From SZUA-35 sp964351995 (lineage in GTDB: Bacteria; Actinomycetota; Acidimicrobiia; Acidimicrobiales; SZUA-35): a stretch of DNA of 64,000 bases. Numbering within the stretch: position 1 is the first letter of the stretch; each line of letters starts with the position of its first letter. Below, in pieces: positions 41,388 through 50,504 of this stretch. The notes under the pieces were generated by a model. It did no database searches, was not told the DNA's origin, and saw only the letters and a list, made by a program, of their open reading frames with translations. The position numbers and the translations under genes were made by a program. The stretch is from NCBI GenBank assembly GCA_964351995.1, contig CAYGQE010000021.1, positions 25,207 through 89,206 on the forward strand, in the 5' to 3' direction.

Positions 41388-42338
41388 CTAGTTGGCCTCG
41401 GCCAGCTGGAAGCTGGACGGGAGGGGTTCGTCGTCTTTGGACTTGCCGGAGGCGAGTGATTCTGCGCCGCTGACAATCTCCATGATTTCGGTGGTGATGG
41501 ACTCTTGACGAGCCCGGTTCATGATGCGACTCAGCTTGACGATGAGGTCTTCAGCGTTGTCGGTCGCGGCCTTCATGGCTCGCTGGCGGTTCGCGTGCTC
41601 CGAAGCCGCGGCATCGAGCAGCGCAGCGAACAAGCGAGCCTCGACGTATCGAGGCAGCAAGTCCTCGAGGACGCCTTCCGGCGACGGCTCGAATTCGAAT
41701 CCGGCGAGCGCTGCGGCGTCGCCGCCACCAGCCTCGCTGATGGTCGCAGTGGACTCGAGCGGAAGGAACCGACGGACCACCGGACGCTGGGTGCCCATGC
41801 TGACGAACTCGGTGTAGATGAGCTCGACTTGGTCGACCTCGCCCGAATCGAACAACTCACGCACCGACCGAGCGATCATGCGAGCGTTTTCGTAGGTGGG
41901 GTTGTCAGTGAAGCCTTCGAAGTCGGCATGGATGTTGAAGCCCCGGAATTCGTAGTACTCCCGCACCTTCTTGCCAACGGAGATGATCTTGTAGTCGCCA
42001 CCATCGGCTCGAAGCGCTTGGATCTCGCGCTCTCCCGACTTGATGACCGACGAGTTGTAGGCACCCGCAAGTCCACGGTCGCCGGCACAGATGATGAACG
42101 CCACACGATCGACGCTCTCTGCTTGACGCAGGAGTGGATGACTGACATCGGCGCCACCGGCGGCGAGGTTCTCGATAACTCCTGTGAGCTGCTCGGAATA
42201 GGGACGAGCTGCACGAGCACGGGCCTGAGCTCGGGCCACGCGAGTGGCCGCGATGAGTTCCATGGCTCGTGTGATCTTCTTGGTGTTCTTCACGCTGCCA
42301 ATGCGGCTGCGCAAGATGCGTTCAGCTCCACCCGGCAT
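41388..42338 (-). CDS. atpG: ATP synthase gamma subunit
   Basis: Rotor shaft of F1. N terminus ILRSRIGSVKNTKKITRAMELIAATRV and C terminus AMKAATDNAEDLIVKLSRIMNRARQESITTEIMEIVSGAESL are the two conserved coiled-coil halves. At 316 aa it is slightly longer than E. coli gamma, with an Ala-rich insertion (GGGDAAALAGFEF) in the middle and an acidic tail. It lies 3 bases after atpA. Confidence 0.95.
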   Translation of the reverse strand: MPGGAERILRSRIGSVKNTKKITRAMELIAATRVARAQARARAARPYSEQLTGVIENLAAGGADVSHPLLRQAESVDRVAFIICAGDRGLAGAYNSSVIKSGEREIQALRADGGDYKIISVGKKVREYYEFRGFNIHADFEGFTDNPTYENARMIARSVRELFDSGEVDQVELIYTEFVSMGTQRPVVRRFLPLESTATISEAGGGDAAALAGFEFEPSPEGVLEDLLPRYVEARLFAALLDAAASEHANRQRAMKAATDNAEDLIVKLSRIMNRARQESITTEIMEIVSGAESLASGKSKDDEPLPSSFQLAEAN

Positions 42339-42341
42339 GAA

Positions 42342-43961
42342 TCAGTTCCCCGCTCGGCTCACGTCTTCTTCGGGAAGGGTGTTCGTTGCGTCGACCATGC
42401 GCTTGTCGGCATCAGCCTGTGCTTCGATTCCCGGCTCGCCGTCAGCGCCGGCGGAACCGACGAACTGATCGGTGAAGGCGCCGATGGCGGCTTCAAGAGC
42501 TTCTTCGTCTTCGACCTTGCCGGTGTCGACGATGTACTGGAGCTTGTCACCATGGATGCTGCGGAACCACTCGAGCAGCTCGATCTCGTAGCGACCGACA
42601 TCAGCCACGTCGACGCCATCGAGGTAGCCACGAGTACCGGCGTAGAGAACCACGACCTGCTCCTGAACCGGAACTGGCACGTTGATGCCCTGCTTCAGGA
42701 GCTCGGTGAGGCGGTAGCCGCGGTCGAGTTGGGCCTGAGACACAGCGTCGAGGTCGGAACCGAAAGCTGCGAAGGCAGCAAGCTCACGGAACTGCTGGAG
42801 GTCGGATTTGAGCGTGCCGACGGCGTTCTTCATGGCCTTGATCTGGGCGGCGGAACCGACTCGGCTCACCGAGATGCCCACGTCGACGGCGGGACGGATG
42901 CCAGACTTGAAAAGATCGTCCTGGAGATAGACCTGGCCATCGGTGATCGAAATCACGTTGGTCGGGATGTACGCCGAGACGTCGCCCGCCTTGGTCTCGA
43001 TGACCGGCAGCGCCGTCATCGAACCTGCGCCGTTGTCATCAGACAGCTTGGCCGCACGCTCGAGCAAACGGCTGTGCAAATAGAAGACGTCGCCCGGGTA
43101 TGCCTCACGGCCTGGAGGGCGACGCAGGAGAAGCGAAACCTGGCGGTATGCCTCGGCTTGCTTGGAGAGATCGTCGTAGATGGCGAGGGCGTGGCCCCCG
43201 TTTTCCATCCAGTGCTGTCCCATTGCACACCCGGTGTAGGGAGCAAGGAACTTGTAGGGCGCCGGGTCGCCTGCGGAGGCCACCACGACCACGGTGTATT
43301 CCATGGCGCCGGCCTCCTCGAGGAGCGCCACGGTCTGAGCGACGGTGGAGGCCTTCTGGCCGATGGCCACATACACGCACTTCACGCCCAAGCCCTTCTG
43401 GGCAAGGATGGCGTCGATGGCGATGGTGGTCTTACCGGTCTTGCGGTCACCGATGATCAGCTCACGCTGGCCACGGCCAATCGGGATGAGGGAGTCGACC
43501 GCTTTGATGCCGGTTTGCATCGGCTCGTGCACGGGCTGGCGACCGGTGATACCGGGGGCCTGAATCTCCATGCGGCGAGACTCGACGTTGACCAGCGGGC
43601 CCTTGCCGTCGATCGGCTCACCGAGCATGTCAACGACACGACCGAGCACGCCGTCACCGACGGGTACGGAGAGGATCTCTCCGGTGGACTCGACGGCCTG
43701 GCCTTCTTCGATGGCGTCCACACTGCCGAGAACCACGGCACCGATGGAGTCTTCATCGAGGTTGAGGGCAAGACCGATGGTGCCATCGGCGAATCGAAGC
43801 ATCTCGTTGACCGCTGCGTCGGGCAAGCCGCCAACACGGGCGATACCGTCGCCGACTTCGAGCACGCGACCAACGGTCTTGCTCGAAATGTCTGACTCGA
43901 AGCTTTCGAGATTCTTCTTGAGTGTCCCAGTGATGTCAGCGGGATCGAATGTGAGTGCCAT
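42342..43961 (-). CDS. atpA: ATP synthase alpha subunit
   Basis: Non-catalytic nucleotide-binding subunit of F1, 539 aa. P-loop GDRKTGKTTIAIDAIL; conserved Arg finger region in VGISVSRVGSAAQIKAMK; N-terminal crown domain (VGDGIARVGGLPDA). The C-terminal 30 residues are acidic and extend past the usual end. It lies 8 bases after atpH. Confidence 0.97.
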   Translation of the reverse strand: MALTFDPADITGTLKKNLESFESDISSKTVGRVLEVGDGIARVGGLPDAAVNEMLRFADGTIGLALNLDEDSIGAVVLGSVDAIEEGQAVESTGEILSVPVGDGVLGRVVDMLGEPIDGKGPLVNVESRRMEIQAPGITGRQPVHEPMQTGIKAVDSLIPIGRGQRELIIGDRKTGKTTIAIDAILAQKGLGVKCVYVAIGQKASTVAQTVALLEEAGAMEYTVVVVASAGDPAPYKFLAPYTGCAMGQHWMENGGHALAIYDDLSKQAEAYRQVSLLLRRPPGREAYPGDVFYLHSRLLERAAKLSDDNGAGSMTALPVIETKAGDVSAYIPTNVISITDGQVYLQDDLFKSGIRPAVDVGISVSRVGSAAQIKAMKNAVGTLKSDLQQFRELAAFAAFGSDLDAVSQAQLDRGYRLTELLKQGINVPVPVQEQVVVLYAGTRGYLDGVDVADVGRYEIELLEWFRSIHGDKLQYIVDTGKVEDEEALEAAIGAFTDQFVGSAGADGEPGIEAQADADKRMVDATNTLPEEDVSRAGN

Positions 43962-43969
43962 GAAAGCTC

Positions 43970-44491
43970 CTAGAGGGCTTCGCGCATCTGGGCGAGACGA
44001 GTACGGAGTGAACCATCGATGACGGTGTCACCGATGGTGGTGACCGCGCCGCCGACCACGGAGGGATCGACGACCATTTGGAGCTCGACGTCGGCTCCGG
44101 TCTTTTGCTTGAGTGCAGCGACCAACTGTTGCTGCTGGGCGTCGGAGAGAGCAACGGCAGAACGCACCGTGGCGACCTCTCGGCCCGAAGAGGAGGCAAC
44201 GAGGCCGATGAAGGCCTGGACGATGTCGGTGAGCTGACCACCACGACCAGCTCCGACGATCATGCCGACGATGGCACGAACCACATCTGAGGACTTGCCA
44301 GCGAGCAGATCGTCGACGATCTGACCACGGACGGCTGCGGGTACGAGGTTGTTCGACAGCGTCGAGCGCAGCTCTTCATTGCTCGAGATGGCTCGAGCAA
44401 CATCAGCGAGCTGGCTCTTGGTGTTGTCGACATCACCTTCTGCTCGGGCGATGGCCAGCAGGCCTTCGGCGTATCCGGCGTGTGCATCCAT
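43970..44491 (-). CDS. atpH: ATP synthase delta subunit
   Basis: Peripheral-stalk subunit joining F1 to b subunits, 173 aa. N-terminal helical domain YAEGLLAIARAEGDVDNTKSQLADVARAI and C-terminal motif VVDPSVVGGAVTTIGDTVIDGSLRTRLAQMREAL are typical. Unlike mycobacteria, delta is not fused to a b subunit. Confidence 0.93.
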   Translation of the reverse strand: MDAHAGYAEGLLAIARAEGDVDNTKSQLADVARAISSNEELRSTLSNNLVPAAVRGQIVDDLLAGKSSDVVRAIVGMIVGAGRGGQLTDIVQAFIGLVASSSGREVATVRSAVALSDAQQQQLVAALKQKTGADVELQMVVDPSVVGGAVTTIGDTVIDGSLRTRLAQMREAL

Positions 44492-44550
44492 GAAAGGGTC
44501 GGTCCTTGTCTTGGTGTGGTGGAGAAGTGCAGTCAGGGCTGATCAGAAGA

Positions 44551-45075
44551 TCAGCTCTGGCCAACCTGGCTGATGTACTGATCGATCAGATCGGATTGAG
44601 CATTGGCATCGAGGTTGTCGGTGACGACGGCTTCGGCTGCATCGCGGGTGAGGCGAGCAACTTCTTCCCGCATGTCAGCGAGGGCCTGCGAGCGCTGAGT
44701 GGCAACATCGCTGTTAGCTCGAGCGACGAGGGCAGCGGCATCGGACGTGGCCTTGGAGGCCATGTCGGTCTTCAGCCGTGCGGCCGTCTCTTCCGCCTCG
44801 GCACGAATGCGAGTCTGCTCGACGCTGACATCGGGCACATCGGCAGCCTTCGCCGTGAGTGCGGCTTCAGCTTCACTTCGTTCGTCCTCGGCAGCTGCCA
44901 ACTCCTCACGAATGCGGTCGGTGCGGCCGGAGATCGCCGCCTTGATCGCTGGTCCGGCTTTCCACCACACGAGTGCGACGAGCACAAAGAAGGCAATGGA
45001 GCCCCAGATGACCTCATTGATGTCAGACGCCAGCTGGAGACCGTTGGGGCCCTCTGCGGCAAAGATCGAAAGCAT
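44551..45075 (-). CDS. ATP synthase b-type subunit (second copy)
   Basis: Peripheral-stalk b-type subunit, 174 aa: one N-terminal membrane helix (VIWGSIAFFVLVALVWWKAGPAI), then a long charged coiled coil rich in Ala, Glu and Arg, ending QSDLIDQYISQVGQS. It follows another b-type gene directly (8 bases), so the complex probably has a b/b' heterodimer. Which copy corresponds to b' is not decidable without alignment. Confidence 0.9.
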   Translation of the reverse strand: MLSIFAAEGPNGLQLASDINEVIWGSIAFFVLVALVWWKAGPAIKAAISGRTDRIREELAAAEDERSEAEAALTAKAADVPDVSVEQTRIRAEAEETAARLKTDMASKATSDAAALVARANSDVATQRSQALADMREEVARLTRDAAEAVVTDNLDANAQSDLIDQYISQVGQS

Positions 45076-45083
45076 GTTCGTCC

Positions 45084-45608
45084 TTAGTTCTGGTTGGAAA
45101 GGAACCGGTCGACCACTGGCTGAGCGTCGCTCAGAGCAATCTGACGGCTCATGACTCGAGAAGCAGCATCGGTAGCCAGCTCGGCGACGGCCGGGCCGAT
45201 TCCTGCCATGGCATCGGAACGAGCGGCGGCAATCTCATCGGCTGCAGCAGCACGAATCGACGCAGCCTCGGCCTCGGCAGCGGCGATGACGGTTGCCCGC
45301 TCGGCCTCTGCTTCAGTTCGTGCCGCCTCGACGATCTCAGCGGCCTCAGCACGAACACCAACAAGCTGGTCCTGTACTTCAGATGCTGCCGAACCGGCCT
45401 TGGAGCGAGCAATCTCGGCGGCGTCGAGGTCGCCACGGATCTTGGCGGCTCGAGCTTCCATCGTTGCCTGGACTGGTGGCAACAACACGAACTTCACCAG
45501 CGCCCAGAGGCCGAAGAACCCGATGGCTCCCCAGAACATCTCTGAGACAACCGGAAGGATCGGGTTGTCAGCCTCCGCTGCTTCAGCGGCAAACAGGAAG
45601 ACGCCCAT
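45084..45608 (-). CDS. atpF: ATP synthase b-type subunit (first copy)
   Basis: Peripheral-stalk subunit, 174 aa. An N-terminal membrane helix (MFWGAIGFFGLWALVKFVLLPPV) is followed by an Ala-rich coiled coil with KFVLLPPVQATMEARAAKIRGDLDAAE, the conserved b start. It ends with ALSDAQPVVDRFLSNQ. Both b-type copies have the same length but differ clearly in sequence. It is 4 bases after atpE. Confidence 0.92.
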   Translation of the reverse strand: MGVFLFAAEAAEADNPILPVVSEMFWGAIGFFGLWALVKFVLLPPVQATMEARAAKIRGDLDAAEIARSKAGSAASEVQDQLVGVRAEAAEIVEAARTEAEAERATVIAAAEAEAASIRAAAADEIAAARSDAMAGIGPAVAELATDAASRVMSRQIALSDAQPVVDRFLSNQN

Positions 45609-45612
45609 GGGA

Positions 45613-45912
45613 TCAGGCGAACTTCAGGAGAATGAAGACGACGAAGCCGATGAGGGCGAGCGCCTCAGTGAAGGCGATGCCGAGGAACATCGTGGTCTGG
45701 ACTTGGCCAGCCGATTCGGGCTGACGAGCCATGGCCTGCACGGCCTGACCGACGAGGTAACCGATGCCGATGCCGGGGCCGATGGCCGCGAGGCCATAGG
45801 CGAAACCGGCGGAGCTGGCCGCTTCATTTGCCTTGATGTCAGCTGGGGTCAGCTCGACGGCTTCAACGGCCAGTTCAGTGACCTGAGCTGCGGTGCTTGC
45901 GAGGAAGCTCAT
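45613..45912 (-). CDS. atpE: ATP synthase c subunit
   Basis: Proton-carrying rotor subunit, 99 aa. Two membrane helices: GFAYGLAAIGPGIGIGYLVGQAV and TTMFLGIAFTEALALIGFVVFILL, with the ion-binding Glu in FTEALAL and the polar loop ARQPES. The first helix has I where Na+-type rings have Q, so proton coupling is expected. About 27 residues precede the first helix, longer than the standard 75-85 aa form. AGGAGA lies before the ATG. Confidence 0.95.
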   Translation of the reverse strand: MSFLASTAAQVTELAVEAVELTPADIKANEAASSAGFAYGLAAIGPGIGIGYLVGQAVQAMARQPESAGQVQTTMFLGIAFTEALALIGFVVFILLKFA

Positions 45913-46026
45913 TGGATTGGTGTCTCCTGTTTCGTTGCCCGTGTCCGGGCGGTTTGTTGTTCTGCCCGGAGGCGAGATCTTGGTGGGAACCGCTCGGCGT
46001 TCGCCGCTCGGCCAATCAGTGAAGAA

Positions 46027-46785
46027 TCAGTGATGCGGGTGGAGCGAGAGCGAGATGTAGACGGCGGTGAGCAGGCTGAAGACGAATGCCTGAATCAGCG
46101 ACACCATGACCTCGAAGCCGGTGAGGCCGACAAGAGTGGCAAAGCTGAGCGGCAGCACGGCAACGAGCGGCGATGCGGTCCAGAGGGTGATGCAGAGCAC
46201 GCCGAAGGTGACCAGCAGAATGTGACCAGCAAGCATGTTGGCGAAGAGACGAACGGCGAGGCCGAAGGGCCGAAGCAAGAAGGTCGAGAGGAACTCGATC
46301 GGCGTCACCAGCAGGTAGAGCGCTTTTGGAACACCGGGCGGGAAGAGCGACGACTTCATGAAGCCGCTGAAGCCTTGCGACTTGACGCCGACGGCGATGA
46401 AGGTGGCCCAAGCAACAAGAGCCAAGATGATCGGATTGGCCATACGAGCGTTGGCGGGCATCTGGAAGGTCGGGATCACCTCGAAGATGTTGCCGAAGAA
46501 CACGAAGAGGAAGATCGACAGCAGGAGGGGCAAGTACTTGCGACCCTCGACGCCGATGGCCGACATCACAACCTGATTTTCAACGAACCCAACCGTGCTC
46601 TCCACAATGTTCTGAAGACCGGAGGGGACCATCTCTTTCTTGGAGAGAAGGAACATCACCGTGGGGATCGCCATCGCCAAAAGGCTGATGAGGCCGATCT
46701 TGTTGAAGGCATAGAACGTGTCATCGCCGAAGTAGTTCGGCCATTTCACGAGGTTGTCAATTGGGGGGAACTCGAGTGCGAACAC
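46027..46785 (-). CDS. atpB: ATP synthase a subunit
   Basis: Stator channel subunit of Fo, 252 aa, with about six helices. The essential Arg is in LLRPFGLAVRLFANMLAGHILL; the C-terminal helix is GFEVMVSLIQAFVFSLLTAVYISLSLHPHH. The start is GTG 46785 preceded by AAGGAG at 7 bases. A hairpin lies between this gene and the upstream atpI-like gene. Confidence 0.95.
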   Translation of the reverse strand: MFALEFPPIDNLVKWPNYFGDDTFYAFNKIGLISLLAMAIPTVMFLLSKKEMVPSGLQNIVESTVGFVENQVVMSAIGVEGRKYLPLLLSIFLFVFFGNIFEVIPTFQMPANARMANPIILALVAWATFIAVGVKSQGFSGFMKSSLFPPGVPKALYLLVTPIEFLSTFLLRPFGLAVRLFANMLAGHILLVTFGVLCITLWTASPLVAVLPLSFATLVGLTGFEVMVSLIQAFVFSLLTAVYISLSLHPHH

Positions 46786-46851
46786 TTGAGCGACTCCTTC
46801 AGTAGTCCGGGCCGGGGGTCCGACGCCGGATGCAAGCTAGTGGGAAATTTC

Positions 46852-46871
46852 TCGTTTCGTCACCGAAACGA
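46852..46871 (-). terminator. Hairpin between atpI-like gene and atpB
   Basis: TCGTTTCG-TCAC-CGAAACGA is a perfect 8-bp stem with a 4-base loop, 15-34 bases after the atpI-like stop. On the minus strand it is followed by GAAATTTCCC. It may attenuate readthrough into the structural ATP synthase genes or protect a processed mRNA end. Confidence 0.5.
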
Positions 46872-46885
46872 TGACGATTCGCAGG

Positions 46886-47425
46886 TCATCTACCCCGTCG
46901 ACGGCCAGCGGCGACGGGTTGAGGACCCTTCTTCGAGATCTTTGGCTTCAACCCTGGGTGGGCCATCGAGGCAGACACGTGCCGCATCTCCCAGAACAAC
47001 AACCCGAGATGCGTCACGATGATGGTGATGCCGAGGGGGACCATAGCCACCCAAGACATGTCCTTCACGAGCCAGACAGCAAGGAATATCAACCCGAGGC
47101 GCAACACATAGCCACCGAGCGAGACCGCTGCGACGACAGCAAAGGAGATCCTCGACGCCCAACCCAGCAGGGCAGCGGACAAAACGAAATTGACCAGCAC
47201 GAGAGCCATGCCGAACGCGACCGACAACGCCCCGTTGAGTTCAGCGAAGATCGCACCAATGACCATGCCGACGGGGAGGAGCGGGAGTCCACGTTTCACC
47301 ATGTCCATCGCCACGGCTGCAGCGGGCGACGGGCCATCGAGCCGATGATTGATCGCAATCACGTCAGGCTCGTCCGCCACCGACTGATCTCCTGAGCTCG
47401 GGCCGACGTTCTCTTGTTCGCTCAT
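46886..47425 (-). CDS. AtpI-like membrane protein
   Basis: A 179-aa protein with four hydrophobic segments (LLPVGMVIGAIFAELNGALSVAF, ALVLVNFVLSAALLGWA, FAVVAAVSLGGYVLRLGLIFLAVWLV, WVAMVPLGITIIVTHLGLLFWE) and a basic C-terminal tail. Position before atpB and topology match AtpI, a c-ring assembly or Mg-uptake factor. Sequence similarity is weak by eye. The start overlaps the previous gene stop (ATGA). Confidence 0.75.
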   Translation of the reverse strand: MSEQENVGPSSGDQSVADEPDVIAINHRLDGPSPAAAVAMDMVKRGLPLLPVGMVIGAIFAELNGALSVAFGMALVLVNFVLSAALLGWASRISFAVVAAVSLGGYVLRLGLIFLAVWLVKDMSWVAMVPLGITIIVTHLGLLFWEMRHVSASMAHPGLKPKISKKGPQPVAAGRRRGR

Positions 47426-47736
47426 CGACGCCCACCACGCTCTGCGGACTTGGCGGCGCCGGCCGACTTGAGCGCCTTGGTCTCCGCTTGCAGTTGGGCA
47501 ATGCGATGGGTGTAGCGGTAGTAGATCGAGATCGCAGCGCCAGCCATGCCGGCGATCGTGAAGACCAGCATGAACAGTGGCGTGGTTCCGATGCGTCGAT
47601 CGATGAACAGACCAATCAAACCGAAGATCACGGACCCGAGGACGAGCTCATACGATCCGGAGCTCTCCACCATGTGGAAGTCGACTCGTTGGCTACTGCC
47701 GGGCGCTTCAGATGTCGCTTCTGGCTCGGAGTCCAT
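47422..47736 (-). CDS. AtpZ-like small membrane protein (F0F1 gene 1)
   Basis: A 104-aa protein with two helices (YELVLGSVIFGLIGLFIDRRIG and LFMLVFTIAGMAGAAISIYYRY), the pattern of AtpZ/ATPase_gene1 proteins: a G-x-x-x-D-R turn between helices, then a short basic coiled coil. It begins the ATP synthase operon. The start ATG 47736 is preceded by AGGGAAAG. Confidence 0.78.
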   Translation of the reverse strand: MDSEPEATSEAPGSSQRVDFHMVESSGSYELVLGSVIFGLIGLFIDRRIGTTPLFMLVFTIAGMAGAAISIYYRYTHRIAQLQAETKALKSAGAAKSAERGGRR

Positions 47737-47837
47737 GGCCCGCTTTCCCTGTCACCCATGCAGATAACGACTGAACCTTATGTTTCTGCCTGGGTCCGCA
47801 CAACTTCTGCGCCCACCGACCCCATGAGCATTTCTGA

Positions 47838-49055
47838 TCAGCGCGATCTCCGAACCTCATCGAGTTGTCTGACGTTCGATGTTTCACCGTCGTCATCAGG
47901 ATCCTCGGCATCGCCGGGGAAGCGATCGATCTGGCGAAATGCCTTGACGATTGCAGGCAGACCGGGCGAGAAGGCCGAGAGAAGCAGCAGCCCGAACGCC
48001 GCAACGCCAAAGGGCACGATCGCGTCTCCCTGACGATCGTTGTACACGGGCCACAAGACGAATCCCGAGAGCAGCGCCGTCCACGCCCAGAGAATTGCAA
48101 CGCTACGGCGATGGCCGTGACCGAGGTTCATCAAACGGTGGTGGAGATGACCCTTGTCGGCGGTGGCCAGGCCTTGCCGACGAACGGTCCGACGAACGAT
48201 CGCGAAGACCGTGTCGAGAATCGGCACGCCGAGAATCAGCAGCGGAATCACCATGGGTGCGTAGAAGAAGAACGTCTGACCGCTGAACGGATCCTCGACG
48301 CGTCCCCCGACCGAGACCGTGCTCGCTGCCATCAAGGCGCCGAGCAGCAACGCTCCACCGTCGCCCATGAAGATCTTCGCTGGGTGCCAATTCCAAGGAA
48401 GAAAACCGGCACAGATTCCTACGACGATGACAGCAACGAGCGATCCGATGTTCGACTCGGCAAGCAGACCTTCGTCACTCAGCTGCAGGACGTAGAGGAA
48501 GAACGCCAGTGCGGCGATGCCCATGATTCCTGCTGCCAAGCCATCGAGCCCATCGATGAAGTTGACGGCGTTACACATTCCGAGCAGCCACAACACGGTG
48601 ATGAGGTAGCTCATGTCGAGCGGGAGAATGAACACCGAAGAAAACGGAATGCGGAACTGGAGAATCGAGATGCCACCAACGACCAGCGACGAGCCCGCAA
48701 GTACCAACCCCGCAAGTTTCGCAGGCGCCGAGATCTCACGGATGTCGTCGATGAATCCCACGGCATAGGCGAGCGCAGCGCAGGCCACGATGCCAAGGGC
48801 TTCGCTGGACCCCGCGAACATGATGTCGAATCGGCCAGAGAACCATGCCGCCAACATCGCCACGCAGAAGCCCAAGAACATTGCTGCGCCACCGAGGTTG
48901 GCGGTGGGTCGCTCATGCGTTCGCCGCTCGTCTGGTGCAACGACGTGGCCGCGCGCAATCGCAAACACCCGGACCAGCGGAACCGTCAGCACGGTCACAC
49001 CAAACGCAATGGCCATCACGATGAGGTGCGATGACAGCGAGGGTGCCGAGTTCAC
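47838..49055 (-). CDS. wecA: Undecaprenyl-phosphate GlcNAc-1-phosphate transferase (WecA/TagO family)
   Basis: Polytopic enzyme transferring a sugar-1-phosphate to undecaprenyl phosphate, the first step of arabinogalactan-, teichoic-acid- or polysaccharide-type polymer synthesis. 405 aa with about eleven helices. Motifs: DERRTHERPTANLGGAAMF, NAVNFIDGLDGLAAG, KIFMGDGGALLLGAL, and the loop DKGHLHHRLMNLGHGHR. The acidic C-terminal tail is cytosolic. The start is GTG 49055. The position upstream of atp genes matches rfe in mycobacteria. Confidence 0.92.
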   Translation of the reverse strand: MNSAPSLSSHLIVMAIAFGVTVLTVPLVRVFAIARGHVVAPDERRTHERPTANLGGAAMFLGFCVAMLAAWFSGRFDIMFAGSSEALGIVACAALAYAVGFIDDIREISAPAKLAGLVLAGSSLVVGGISILQFRIPFSSVFILPLDMSYLITVLWLLGMCNAVNFIDGLDGLAAGIMGIAALAFFLYVLQLSDEGLLAESNIGSLVAVIVVGICAGFLPWNWHPAKIFMGDGGALLLGALMAASTVSVGGRVEDPFSGQTFFFYAPMVIPLLILGVPILDTVFAIVRRTVRRQGLATADKGHLHHRLMNLGHGHRRSVAILWAWTALLSGFVLWPVYNDRQGDAIVPFGVAAFGLLLLSAFSPGLPAIVKAFRQIDRFPGDAEDPDDDGETSNVRQLDEVRRSR

Positions 49056-49130
49056 GGCAGCAACCTAATGGCTTCGAACCCGCCGCGGGCGTTGGGGCAC
49101 AGCATTCACAATTCCGCTAGCCCTTGGATG

Positions 49131-49167
49131 TTTGGCGAAGCCAAACTCGAGGAACCCGCAGGGTTCC
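49131..49167 (-). terminator. Tandem hairpins after glyA
   Basis: TTTGGC-GAA-GCCAAA (49131-49145) and GGAACCC-GCA-GGGTTCC (49151-49167) are perfect stems in the glyA-wecA spacer. A third, weaker one lies over TTCGGCGAAGGCGAA just after the glyA stop. They probably end glyA transcription. Confidence 0.65.
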
Positions 49168-49188
49168 CTTTCGGCGAAGGCGAATACG

Positions 49189-50439
49189 TCAGGCCAGTTC
49201 TGGGTAGGGCGCAAACGGCACACACAGGGCCCGAACCTCTTCGCGAATGGCAGCCACAGCGGCAGCGTCGGTCCGTTCCCGCAACGTGCGGGCAATGAGT
49301 GTTCCGATGGTCACCATCTCGGCTTCCTTCATGCCCTGCGTGGTGACCGCTGGTGTCCCGATCCGTACCCCGGACGTCACGAACGGCGAACGAGGGTCAC
49401 CGGGAATCGAGTTTCGATTGAGCGTGATACCGGCTTCGTCGAGAACGATCTGGGCTTCCTTGCCGGTGAGTTCGGCATCGAAGGTCTGGAGATCGACGAG
49501 CAGCAGATGGTTATCGGTACCGCCAGAAACGAGGCGGAAACCCTCCTCTACGAGCGTCTTGGCAAGCGCCGACGCATTGGCCACGATCTGAGCCCCATAC
49601 GTGGCGAACTCAGGCGCTGCGGCTTCGGCGAACGCGATGGCCTTCGCTGCGATGGAATGCTCTTGAGGCCCGCCCTGTTGCCCGGGGAACACCGCCTTGT
49701 CGATCGCTTTGGCATGGGCATCGGTGGTGAGGATGCAGCCGCCGCGGGGGCCACGGAGCGTCTTGTGTGTGGTGAACGTGACGATGTCGCAGTGCGGCAC
49801 GGGGTTGGGGTAGACGCCTGCGGCGATGAGACCAGCGACGTGGGCCGCATCGAACATCAGAAGCGCACCCACCTCGTCAGCAATACGACGGAAGGGGGTC
49901 GCGTCGATGTTGCGGGGGTAGGCCGTGGCGCCGGTGACGATGAGCTTGGGCTGGTGTTCCTTGGCCAATGCCTCGACCTGGTCGAGGTCAATGCGCTCGT
50001 CACTGCCCGCTACTTCGTAGCCGATGAAGTTGTAGGTGAGGCCCGAGGCGTTGACAGGTGAACCATGCGTGAGGTGGCCGCCATGATCGAGGCTGAGGCC
50101 CAAAACCGTGTCGCCCGGCTCGAGCAGCGCTTGGTACACCGCCATGTTGGCGTTGGCGCCCGAGTGCGGCTGGACATTGGCGTGGTCAGCGCCGAAGAGT
50201 GCACAGATGCGCTCGATGGCAAGGCTCTCGACTTCATCGACGACGGCGTTGCCGCCGTAGTAGCGGCGACCCGGGTAGCCCTCGGAGTACTTGTTGGTGA
50301 AGACCGAACCGGTCGCAGCCATCACAGCTGGCGAGGCGAAGTTCTCTGATGCAATCAGCTGCAGTGACGTGTTTTGACGGTCGACTTCTTTGCCGGTGAG
50401 GGTGTTGACAGCGTCGTCGAGCGTGGTGGGCCAGGGCAT
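49189..50439 (-). CDS. glyA: Serine hydroxymethyltransferase
   Basis: Interconverts serine and glycine with tetrahydrofolate; central to one-carbon supply. 416 aa. The PLP lysine is in VTFTTHKTLRGPRGG; early motifs LQLIASENFASPAVM and YSEGYPGRRYYGGN are intact, and RSPFVTSGVRIGTPAVTTQGM is conserved. ATG 50439 follows GGAGG at 7 bases. 65 bases separate it from rpiB, upstream on the same strand, without a recognisable glycine riboswitch. Confidence 0.97.
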   Translation of the reverse strand: MPWPTTLDDAVNTLTGKEVDRQNTSLQLIASENFASPAVMAATGSVFTNKYSEGYPGRRYYGGNAVVDEVESLAIERICALFGADHANVQPHSGANANMAVYQALLEPGDTVLGLSLDHGGHLTHGSPVNASGLTYNFIGYEVAGSDERIDLDQVEALAKEHQPKLIVTGATAYPRNIDATPFRRIADEVGALLMFDAAHVAGLIAAGVYPNPVPHCDIVTFTTHKTLRGPRGGCILTTDAHAKAIDKAVFPGQQGGPQEHSIAAKAIAFAEAAAPEFATYGAQIVANASALAKTLVEEGFRLVSGGTDNHLLLVDLQTFDAELTGKEAQIVLDEAGITLNRNSIPGDPRSPFVTSGVRIGTPAVTTQGMKEAEMVTIGTLIARTLRERTDAAAVAAIREEVRALCVPFAPYPELA

Positions 50440-50504
50440 CAGGAGACCTCCGCAGAAGATGAGCGGGTCTGTCCCTGCCCAAGCGGGTCAGGGTAGCGGA
50501 GCCG

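Noticed and set aside
41505..43895. 796-aa plus-strand frame over the ATP synthase genes
   Set aside because: Antisense shadow of atpG and atpA, created by high-GC codon use; no motif and wholly overlapping two certain genes.
45151..47022. 623-aa plus-strand frame opposite atpF, atpE and atpB
   Set aside because: Low-complexity antisense shadow of certain genes.
50440..50504. Glycine riboswitch before glyA
   Set aside because: The spacer is only 65 bases and lacks the conserved glycine aptamer core; it only holds a weak CCCTG/CAGGG stem.
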